Of a DNA stretch of 64,000 nt, positions 40,545 to 48,295 are shown piece by piece. Numbering within the stretch: position 1 is the stretch's first letter; each line of letters opens with the position of its first letter. The stretch is taken from assembly GCF_900167005.1 (NCBI RefSeq), contig NZ_FUXW01000001.1, positions 186,001 through 250,000 on the forward strand. Direction: 5' to 3'. Source of the DNA: Butyricicoccus pullicaecorum DSM 23266 (GTDB lineage: Bacteria > Bacillota > Clostridia > Oscillospirales > Butyricicoccaceae). A model generated the notes under the pieces. That model saw nothing but the letters and a program-made list of their open reading frames with translations. It ran no database searches and was not told where the DNA came from. Both the position numbers and the translations under genes were made by a program.

Positions 40545-43500
40545 ATGAAGAGTTCGTATACAAAACGTGCGCTCGCCTTCTGGCTGGCGGTTGCAATGGT
40601 TGCGACCAGCGCGCCGATGGCGTTTGCGAGAGAGCCGAATACAACGCAGCCTGTTGTTTGGGCAGGTACACCGGGCGAGGGCGGCGAAGGAGGCGGAATC
40701 ACTTCGTTAAGTGCAGCAGACATAAAGAAGGTTACCATTACGCCATCAGAAGTTACCGTAGACGGAATCATTTCACCACAAGATATTAAAGTTGAGGTAT
40801 TCACGGACGAGGATGGAAACACCGAGATTACTGAAAACCTTGGATGGGAGATTGTGGCAACAAACGGAGGAGACGCAAGGCATGTAACAGTAGGTGCAGA
40901 TGGGGTTGTAACGGTTGATGCGAAAGCTAAGGCAGGAACATATACCATTAGGCCAAGGATAAACAATGAGGATGCATCAGCGTTTGATGTTTTGGAAGTG
41001 AAACGCACAGGGGAACAAGAGGTGTTCAAGGTAATAGTTTCGGGCGGTCAATCAAAATTGACCATTCCGGAAAGTGGAAGCGCAACAACGGAGGCTTTTA
41101 CAGTCAAATTTTTGAACGCATTTGATGAGCCTGTCACGCAAGAAAAGGAAGTTAAATGGAATGTAAAACCGGCAAAATCTGAAAACACGGGTAAGGTAAC
41201 CATTGATAATAAAGGCGTTGTGACGGTTCAGGCGGATGCCGTAGAAGATACTGTCACGGTGACAGCAGATATAGAAGGCTCAACACCTGGAATAGGTGAA
41301 AAAGCAACGCTTACGCTAGAGAAAGCCGCAGTTACATCTAACGAGATAAAGGAAGTTGAACTTTCTCAATCAACGGTCACGGTAAACGGAAGTACAGCGA
41401 CACCGGATGTTACGGTCAAAGCATATTCTGACGAAGGAAAGCAGCATGACATTACAAGTCAGGTTGCATGGACTGTTGAGACAACAGACGGAAAGCAAGG
41501 AGATGTAACGGTATCGCAGGATGGTAAAGTAACCGTTAGTGCGAAAGCCAAAGCGGGTACTTATACCATTAAAGCGGGCGCGAAAGGTTCCATTACAGGA
41601 AGCGGCTCTGCTACCTTGACCGTTTCGCGTGCGGCAAGTGAACTGAAATCTATTACAGAGGTTTGGAACAAGGGCACATCGAGCAGCGAAGATGTTACGG
41701 ATGGTTTGACGCTGGAGGCAAAACAGTCTGCGGAACTGTTTGTCAAAGGTCTTGACCAGTATGGAGACGAAGTGACCGTAACCGATAAGATTACAGTAGA
41801 AGCAAAGAGTGGTTCCAGCACAAATCTGGACTTTGCAGTCAATAAGATTACGGCAAAGGAAACCATTCAGGCGCAGACAACTGAGTATGTAACGGTAACG
41901 TACGACGGCGGCAAATTGACCAAGGATATCAAAGTAACCGTTCGTCCTGCTAAAACAGTAGGTACCGAAGTTAAATTTGCAACACAGCCAGCCGAAACCA
42001 ATGTATATGGCGATGCGATTACGGCACCAACTATCACAGTAGATGATCAGCCTGTTGAAGCTGATGCGACCGTTCGCTATGAATACCGTAGAGTACAGCC
42101 GAATCCGCAGGACACAAAGGATGTTTTGACCACAATGCCTAAGGATGTGGGAAAATATCAGGTAACGGCATATTATGACAGTAAAGATGGGTCAAAGCAT
42201 GGTTCTGCAAGCACAACGTTTGAAATTACAAAGAAACCTGTTACTGTCACCGCAGATAACAAGACCATTACCAAGGGCGATGCCATTCCGACTTTGACGT
42301 TTACCGTTCCGACTGGGGCATTGGCTTACAATGATACAAAGGATGCGCTGGGCGTTACGCTAACCACCAAGGCAACGAGCACTTCTGCGGTTGGTTCATA
42401 TGATATCACCGGTACAAGCAACAGCAAGAATTATGCTGTCACCGTCCAGAAGGGCACGCTGACGATCAAGGCAGAAGAAGGTCTCCGAATGTCTGCCAGC
42501 AAGGCATCTGACGATAGCAACCGAAGCAGATATGATTTGTCTGTTCGTCGAGGTACAGGATATCTTGATCTGAATGCAGATGCAGACGATTATCTGAATC
42601 GTCAGACTGTAGATGGCAGCAAGGACTACTGGATCGGCTTTGATCTGGATGTCTATCTGGATGGTGTATCCAAAAACATTCAGGATCTGTATGTCTCGTC
42701 TACCGGAAAGAGCACCGATTGGAAGAAAATTAGCGATCTGAACAATTCCAGACGTTATATCGGCGATTTCTATCTGGATAATCTGAGTGGTACCAGCTTT
42801 ACGCTGTGGTTTGATACCGATGATGATTCGGACAATAGTGACCGCCTGTATTTCGCAACCAGCAGCTCGGGAGCAAACGAATATTACATTGATGTTGATT
42901 TTGATGCGTACAGAGGTTCTTCCTCTTCGTCCTCTGGTTCGTCTTCGTCTGACACCTCCAAGGTAAACGGTGACCGTGTATCCACCACCACCGTCGACAA
43001 GACCCCCTCTGTCAAGAACGGCAGCGCAACGGTCACTTTCTCGTCTTCGGCCCTGTCCGATGCACTCGACGAGAACAAGAAGGAAGCAAAGCGCGAGGAT
43101 GCCGACAAGACTTACATCGAACTCGATGTCAAGACCTCCAAGTCGGTCGATGATACCACCATCACCGTCCCGCGCAGCTCGCTTGATAAGATCGCGGACG
43201 AGGATACCGGCCTCAAGCTGACCACCAATCAGGGCACTGTAACCTTCGATTATCGTGCACTGGCTGAAATTTACGACGCATGTGACAAGACCAATATCGA
43301 GTTCTACCTCGAGGAAGAAGACGACGATCAGTACGTCCTGCTCATCAAGGACGGTAGCAGCGATGTCATCGACCTTGGCCGCGGCTCGGTTGAAGTCACC
43401 TTTGATTACAAGCTCAAGAGCGGCGAAAAGTCCTCGGATGTCAAGGTCTACCGCATCGGTAATGGCGACAAGACCTGGCTGGCAACCTACGGTGGCAGCA

Positions 43501-44240
43501 CGGTCTATGGTGCAGCTGATGTTTACGCAGCAGCTCCGACTTACGTCACCGATATGAAGGCCGATTACTCGTCCTCCAAGAAGAAGGTCACCTTCACCAC
43601 CGATGCACTCGGTACCTTCCTTATCACCACCGATACGCTCAAGACCGGTTCGGGCAGCACAACGACTACCCCGACCTACAACGCATTTGTTGATGTTCCG
43701 TCCTCTCGCTGGAGTGCAACTTACATCAATAAGCTGGCATCTCTTGGCATCATCAACGGCACGGGCGGCGGCTACTTTGAGCCTACGCTGTATGTCACCC
43801 GTGAAGAGTTCGTCAAGATGCTGGCAGGCGTTGCCGGCGCGAATGTGACCGGTTATACCTCGTCCAGATTCCCGGACGTTCCGCTGTCTCGCTGGAGTGC
43901 ACCGTACATTGCATGGGCAGCAGATCGCGGCATCACCACCGGTACGGATGGCGGCAACTTTGCACCGACCATGCGTATTACCCGTGAAGAGATGGCAACC
44001 ATGATCTACCGCTACGTACAGTCGTCTGGCAAGACCCTGCCTGCTAAGAATGCACCGGTGATCTTTGCAGATGCAAACCTGATTTCCGGCTGGGCACAGA
44101 CTCCGGTCTCTGTCATGCAGCAGGCTGGCATCATTGATGGCAACGTCACCAATGGCCGCTACACCTTCGATCCCAAGGTATCGGCAAGCCGTGAAGAATG
44201 CGCAAAGATGCTCGCAGTTCTGTACGATCTGGTACGCTGA
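40545..44240 (+). CDS. Large cell-surface protein with Ig-like repeats and three SLH domains
   Basis: A 1231-residue exported protein. A signal peptide spans 1-28 (cleavage after AMAFA is likely). Residues 60-470 hold Ig-like (BIG_2-type) repeats, each with VTV and AKAGTYTI-like strands. An MBG/YDG-like repeat at about 560-645 starts KPVTVTADNKTITKGDAIPTL. The middle is Ser/Asp-rich, with an all-Ser/Gly linker near 795. C-terminal SLH domains at about 1044-1231 (FVDVPSSRW, FPDVPLSRW, then a more divergent IFADANLISGWAQ) bind secondary wall polymer. Codons in the first two-thirds end more often in A/T than those after about 42950, suggesting a mosaic gene. Probable S-layer or adhesin component. 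Confidence 0.9.
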   Translation: MKSSYTKRALAFWLAVAMVATSAPMAFAREPNTTQPVVWAGTPGEGGEGGGITSLSAADIKKVTITPSEVTVDGIISPQDIKVEVFTDEDGNTEITENLGWEIVATNGGDARHVTVGADGVVTVDAKAKAGTYTIRPRINNEDASAFDVLEVKRTGEQEVFKVIVSGGQSKLTIPESGSATTEAFTVKFLNAFDEPVTQEKEVKWNVKPAKSENTGKVTIDNKGVVTVQADAVEDTVTVTADIEGSTPGIGEKATLTLEKAAVTSNEIKEVELSQSTVTVNGSTATPDVTVKAYSDEGKQHDITSQVAWTVETTDGKQGDVTVSQDGKVTVSAKAKAGTYTIKAGAKGSITGSGSATLTVSRAASELKSITEVWNKGTSSSEDVTDGLTLEAKQSAELFVKGLDQYGDEVTVTDKITVEAKSGSSTNLDFAVNKITAKETIQAQTTEYVTVTYDGGKLTKDIKVTVRPAKTVGTEVKFATQPAETNVYGDAITAPTITVDDQPVEADATVRYEYRRVQPNPQDTKDVLTTMPKDVGKYQVTAYYDSKDGSKHGSASTTFEITKKPVTVTADNKTITKGDAIPTLTFTVPTGALAYNDTKDALGVTLTTKATSTSAVGSYDITGTSNSKNYAVTVQKGTLTIKAEEGLRMSASKASDDSNRSRYDLSVRRGTGYLDLNADADDYLNRQTVDGSKDYWIGFDLDVYLDGVSKNIQDLYVSSTGKSTDWKKISDLNNSRRYIGDFYLDNLSGTSFTLWFDTDDDSDNSDRLYFATSSSGANEYYIDVDFDAYRGSSSSSSGSSSSDTSKVNGDRVSTTTVDKTPSVKNGSATVTFSSSALSDALDENKKEAKREDADKTYIELDVKTSKSVDDTTITVPRSSLDKIADEDTGLKLTTNQGTVTFDYRALAEIYDACDKTNIEFYLEEEDDDQYVLLIKDGSSDVIDLGRGSVEVTFDYKLKSGEKSSDVKVYRIGNGDKTWLATYGGSTVYGAADVYAAAPTYVTDMKADYSSSKKKVTFTTDALGTFLITTDTLKTGSGSTTTTPTYNAFVDVPSSRWSATYINKLASLGIINGTGGGYFEPTLYVTREEFVKMLAGVAGANVTGYTSSRFPDVPLSRWSAPYIAWAADRGITTGTDGGNFAPTMRITREEMATMIYRYVQSSGKTLPAKNAPVIFADANLISGWAQTPVSVMQQAGIIDGNVTNGRYTFDPKVSASREECAKMLAVLYDLVR

Positions 44241-44276
44241 TTGACTGCACAAACACGTTCATAAACGAATAACAGG

Positions 44277-44312
44277 AGAGACCCACTCGCTTATGAGTGG
44301 GTCTCTTTTTAT
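44277..44312 (+). terminator. Terminator of the large surface protein gene
   Basis: Twelve-bp stem AGAGACCCACTC (44277-44288) pairs with 44295-44306 across loop GCTTAT, then TTTTTAT. Confidence 0.9.
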
Positions 44313-44325
44313 ACAAATGCGATAA

Positions 44326-44357
44326 AAAAACCGGTCTCCGTATGGAGACCGGTTTTT
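44326..44357 (-). terminator. Terminator of the UroD-family gene
   Basis: Fourteen-bp stem AAAAACCGGTCTCC with loop GTAT, with a long T-run on the minus side; it lies just past the stop at 44396. Confidence 0.88.
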
Positions 44358-44395
44358 ACTGGGGAAATAGAAGAAGATAAAAGTACCAGAAAGTT

Positions 44396-45673
44396 TTATC
44401 GACCGAAATGCGTTTCGTTGTACTGATGTACGGCGTGGAAAGCCGCCCAGATATTTTCAGCGCGGGTGTCTCCGACGATGTTGTGGATGGTGTTGAAGAC
44501 ATAGCCGCCGCCCTTGGACAGAATATCCAGACGCTCGGTGACCTGTGCTGCGACTTCCTCCGGGGTGCCGTTGGGCAGCATGTCCTGCGTGTCTACGCCG
44601 CCGCCCCAGAATACCAGCTTGTCGCCGTACTTTTCCTTGAGCATGCGTGCGTCCATGCCCTTGGCGGACAGCTGCACGGGGTTGATGATATCCATACCCA
44701 TGTCGACAAAGTCGTCGAGCAGCTTGACGACACAGCCGCAGGTATGGAAGAAGGTCTTCCAGTTGGTGTTCTGGTGAATCCAGTCGCACACGCGCTTGTA
44801 ATAGGGTTTGTACAGCTGCTGGAACATGTCGGTAGACATAAATTCTGCGTTCTGCGTGCCGAAATCGGTGCCGCTGACCCAGCAAATCTGGATGTTATCG
44901 CCAACTGCCTGCTTGTAAATTTCCAGATTCTTGAGCATGAACTCGGTCTGCATTTCGAAGACTTCCTGTACATACTCGGGATAGAGAATCTGTGCCATGC
45001 ACCACTCGTCAAACTTGCGGATACCCTGCGGGTGCTTCTCAAAGGGTGCGGGGATGGCACCCGGGTCGCCAAAACCGGCGCCAGCCAGGTTGCCGATCAC
45101 GCAGTAGTCGGTCTCAGTGAACAGTCGCTTAGACTCCTTTTCATAGTAGCGTGCGGTCTCGTCGCTCATGACCGAGAAGAAGTTCTTGAAATCTTCACGC
45201 GGGGTCAGATTGTCCTCGTCGTATTCGGGAGCACGGTCGATGATATCGAAGAAATAGCCGCCGGAGGGCATGTAGATGGACGGGGGTGCATTGCGGTCAC
45301 CCTGCGGGTACATCTTGACGCCGCCGTCGGGCAGGATGTCAAATTCGTTGCCTGCGTTGATGAGCGTCGGCGTGCCGTCGGGCATGACAAAACGTTTTTT
45401 TGCACCGGTGTTCATAATGCCCAGACTGTCTTCGGGATGGTTCATGCCAATGACATCGGATTTCATGATTTTGCGCAGATCTTCATCTACAACGCCCAGC
45501 ATCTGCACCATTTCAAAGACATCCAGGTCTTTTTTCGGCAGTCCCAGATATTCACGCAGACGATAGAGCGCGCAAACGCTGATACCGGTCTGACCGGTTG
45601 CGCCGAAGTCGATCGGTACACGGTCGGGCTGCTGGTGGTTGATGGCGGCAAGGACACGTTCTCTCGAAGTCAT
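44396..45673 (-). CDS. Uroporphyrinogen decarboxylase-family (MtaA/CmuA-like) protein
   Basis: A 425-residue TIM-barrel protein of the URO-D superfamily. In anaerobes most non-haem members are corrinoid- or thiol-directed methyltransferases. It begins MTSRERVLAAINHQQPDRVPIDFGATG, where the Arg-Val-Pro/Asp pattern is shared by the group. A zinc ligand site is likely in FFHTCGCVVKLLDDFVDMGMDIINPVQ, with His and Cys near residue 305, and a C-terminal motif in GGGYVFNTIHNIVGDTRAENIWAA. No corrinoid protein gene is adjacent. ATG 45673 follows GGGAGGAAA. It is divergent from the (broken) AraC gene, which may have been its regulator. Confidence 0.87.
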   Translation of the reverse strand: MTSRERVLAAINHQQPDRVPIDFGATGQTGISVCALYRLREYLGLPKKDLDVFEMVQMLGVVDEDLRKIMKSDVIGMNHPEDSLGIMNTGAKKRFVMPDGTPTLINAGNEFDILPDGGVKMYPQGDRNAPPSIYMPSGGYFFDIIDRAPEYDEDNLTPREDFKNFFSVMSDETARYYEKESKRLFTETDYCVIGNLAGAGFGDPGAIPAPFEKHPQGIRKFDEWCMAQILYPEYVQEVFEMQTEFMLKNLEIYKQAVGDNIQICWVSGTDFGTQNAEFMSTDMFQQLYKPYYKRVCDWIHQNTNWKTFFHTCGCVVKLLDDFVDMGMDIINPVQLSAKGMDARMLKEKYGDKLVFWGGGVDTQDMLPNGTPEEVAAQVTERLDILSKGGGYVFNTIHNIVGDTRAENIWAAFHAVHQYNETHFGR

Positions 45674-45745
45674 GGTCGGTTTCCTCCCTATCTTTTCTCT
45701 CTATGCGCCCGTCCGGCGCGCGGTCATCGGTTAAAATCTGCATTT

Positions 45746-45751
45746 ATTATA
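45746..45751 (-). promoter_or_regulatory. -10 element for the UroD-family gene
   Basis: Minus-strand TATAAT, 73 nt before the start, without a good -35. This would suit an activator-dependent promoter such as one driven by an AraC protein (inference). Confidence 0.4.
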
Positions 45752-45880
45752 GTCCTGCGCCAAGGGAAAGAAAATCGGATAACTTGCGCATCACTTTGGA
45801 TTTCTTGCTGTTTTTACCGATTTGAAAATATTTGGTAAAAGTATGAAATTACAGAGAAAATCAAAGAAATAAATGCTTGA

Positions 45881-45909
45881 TTGACAGAAAAGTTAGAAGG
45901 GGATATAAT
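45881..45909 (+). promoter_or_regulatory. Promoter of the AraC-family gene
   Basis: Consensus -35 TTGACA (45881-45886), a 17-nt spacer and consensus -10 TATAAT (45904-45909). The start codon at 45954 lies about 38 nt after the predicted start site. Confidence 0.78.
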
Positions 45910-45953
45910 GACAGAAAATGAGTTTTGAATTTTTGATCAAGGGGGTGCGAGCA

Positions 45954-46801
45954 ATGCTGGGCAAGGAACGCGGAACGGTATCGGGATCGGATCTGTATTT
46001 TCAGACGCCGTCGGACATGGCGCACCGCATGCTGTACTACATGACCTCGTGCGGATATTACTACACCGATTTTGATTATCGCATTGAACGCGAGGATTAT
46101 CACAACTATCTGGTGTTTTACATTTGTGACGGTCGATTGTCGGTCACGAGTGGGGACAAAACCATGGTCGCCGGAGCCGGACAGGTGGGCATGCTCAACT
46201 GTCACAAGCCGCATGAGTACCACACAATCGGCAACGCGGAATTTGTCTGGCTGCATCTGGACGGTGCGAACACAGACCAGTTTATGACCAGATTATCCAG
46301 CAGAAGAAAGGGTTTGTCTTTGACTCGACCAATGCCGCTGAGATCAAGGAGCGACTGTATGAGATGGTGTTTGCCTGCCGCAATGAGCAGCTACCAGGTG
46401 AGGTGCGCCTGTCGCACAAACTCAATGGATTGCTGACCGCCTTGCTCGATGACAGTCCGGCGCCAGAGGAGCAGGACGAGGCACGCTCTCCGGTTGCAAT
46501 CGCGGCCAAGTTCATCCGTGAGCACTATCCCGAACCCATTTCGCTGGCCGACGTTGCGCAGTGTGTGCACATGAGTCAGTACCATTTTTCCCGACTGTTC
46601 AAGCGTGAGTGCGGATACTCGCCGCATGAGTACATTATTCTGGTGCGCATCAACCGGGCGAAGCATTTGCTCAAAACGACCGATCTTCCGGTCAAGATCA
46701 TCGCACAAAACGTCGGATATCAGAACGTGACGACGTTTACCAACGCATTCAGCAACCGGGTGGGACTGTCTCCGAGTGCCTTCCGGCGCTATCCGGTCTG
46801 A
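45954..46801 (+). pseudogene. AraC-family transcriptional regulator, frameshifted
   Basis: Joined over one frameshift the product would be about 282 residues, full length for an AraC-type regulator. The N-terminal cupin/AraC-binding part (YNYLVFYICDGRLSV-like, then CHKPHEYHTIGNAEFVWLHLDGANTDQF) is in the frame of ATG 45954, which follows AAGGGGGTG. At the TTT run 46281-46283 one T appears to be missing: the next expected residues (DQIIQQKKGFVFDSTNAAEIKERL) continue in another frame. The C-terminal two-HTH domain (EPISLADVAQCVHMSQYHFSRLFKRE, then VKIIAQNVGYQNVTTFTNAF) ends at 46801. The loss in a T-run could also be a sequencing error. Confidence 0.87.
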
Positions 46802-46827
46802 GGACTGGCTCAAATCATAGATTTTAC

Positions 46828-46859
46828 AAGCGTGGTGTCCGGGTGGCACCGCGCTTTTT
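46828..46859 (+). terminator. Terminator after the AraC gene, containing a T-box-like core
   Basis: Ten-bp stem AAGCGTGGTG (46828-46837) pairs with CACCGCGCTT (46847-46856), then TTT. The 3' side includes GGGTGGCACCGCG (46841-46853), a match to the T-box core, but no T-box leader surrounds it. The rest of 46860-47163 is AT-rich and contains an imperfect GCATGA/TCATGC dyad (about 47061-47088) and no gene that I can support. Confidence 0.65.
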
Positions 46860-47163
46860 GTGTGCTTTGTGCGAAGATTGAAAAAGAATGTGCAAGGTCC
46901 ATCAAGAATCCGGAACGTTTTGCACAAACGGAAACGATAAAAATTAGAGGATTTGTCTATCACCGGCGGAAGAGAGCAAGATTTACAAAACGCACAGCAA
47001 GATTCCTCATTTTCTTTTGTGCCCCGGGAAGTTATCATAGGGTCATCAGGAAAAAGCAGAATGCATGAAAAAATAGGGAATATATCATGCAAAATTGTGC
47101 TTTCTTACGAGAAAAAGAGTGTCAAAAACAAACCACAAGAGAAGACAGAGGAGAGATGTTGAG

Positions 47164-48198
47164 ATGAACAAGAAGAGATGGATGGCAGCAGCACTGGCAG
47201 GTGCAATGGCACTGACGATGACCGCGTGCGGCGGTGGCGCAGAGGAGACTCCTGCCGACGACTCTGCATCGACTGCGGAATCCACTGGCACCGAGCAGGC
47301 CACAGGCGGTGAGGCCAAGAAGGTCAGCGTAATTCTCAAGACGCTGGCAGCTGAGTATTGACAGTACTGCAAGGCTGGCGTTGAGGCCTATGGGGAAGAG
47401 CACGGCGTTCAGGTCGATGTCAAGGGACCGTCTTCTGAGACCGCTTTTGAAGAGCAGATTACGATGATCGAGACCGATCTTAACACGGCGGATTATGATG
47501 CTTACGTCATCGCACCGCTGCAGGCTGAGACCGTCAAGACGCTGGTTGCAGGCGAGACCCGACCGATCATTGCGGTTGACAGCGATATTCCGGACACTCC
47601 GGAGGTTCTGAGCTTTGTCGGTACCGGTAACGAAGCTGCAGCAAAGCTGGGCGGACAGGCTGCCGTAGAGGCTGCAAAGGCTGCCGGCTGGACCGAGATC
47701 AAGGCAATCGAGATCTGTGGTGTACAGGGCGAGGCGACCAGCGAGGCGCGTAAGGCCGGCTACATGGCAGGCATCGAGGAGAGCGGCGGCGACTTCCTGG
47801 AAGATGAGACCCAGTACGCGGATGCAACAGCTGACCGTGCGGTCAATGCAATGGAAGCCATCATGCAGACCCATCCGGAAGGTGTTGCAATCATCTGTGC
47901 ACATAACGACGATATGGCAATGGCAGCAGCACGTGCAGCAGCCAGCAATCCGGCTTATGAGAATACCATCTTCATGGGCTTCAACGGCGACAAGTCGGCT
48001 TGTGAATCCATCCTGAAGGGTGAGCTGACCATGTCGGTTGCACAGAATGCGTATGACATGGCGTACAAGGCAGTAGAGACCGCTTGCAATGCAGTTGCAG
48101 GCCAGACGCCCGAAAAGTTTGTAGACTCCGGTGCAGACATCATCACGCCTGAGAATGCACAGGCACGTCTGGACACCCTCAATGGCTACCTGAAGTAA
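47164..48198 (+). pseudogene. Sugar-binding lipoprotein of an ABC importer, interrupted by an in-frame TGA
   Basis: Read through the stop this is a 344-residue periplasmic-binding-protein-like lipoprotein of the ribose/xylose (PBP type 1) class. A lipoprotein signal is at the start (ALAGAMALTMTAC, lipobox LTMTAC), then a Ser/Thr/Glu linker. The ligand domain starts KVSVILKTLAAEY. Codon 66 is TGA (47359-47361), where relatives have the Trp of an EYW motif, and the same frame continues QYCKAGVEAYGEEHG to the proper stop at 48198. A TGG-to-TGA change explains it. No permease or ATPase gene is adjacent, so this is an isolated, probably dead binding protein. The downstream part alone lacks a signal peptide. 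Confidence 0.87.
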
Positions 48199-48231
48199 AC
48201 AACACGATACTTTCTGAATGCAAACCAAAGG

Positions 48232-48270
48232 AAAAACCCTCCGTACCGCATGGTACGGAGGGTTTTTCTG
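48232..48270 (+). terminator. Bidirectional terminator after the sugar-binding lipoprotein
   Basis: Sixteen-bp stem AAAAACCCTCCGTACC (48232-48247) pairs with 48252-48267 across loop GCAT, T-rich on both sides, between convergent genes. Confidence 0.92.
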
Positions 48271-48295
48271 TCTATGCAATGGCGTGAGGAGGACG

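Noticed and set aside
46841-46853. GGGTGGCACCGCG, a match to the T-box antiterminator core
   Set aside because: It forms the 3' arm of a short terminator right after the AraC stop. There is no Stem I, specifier loop or downstream amino-acid gene, and the space is too short for a T-box leader. Possibly a remnant or chance.
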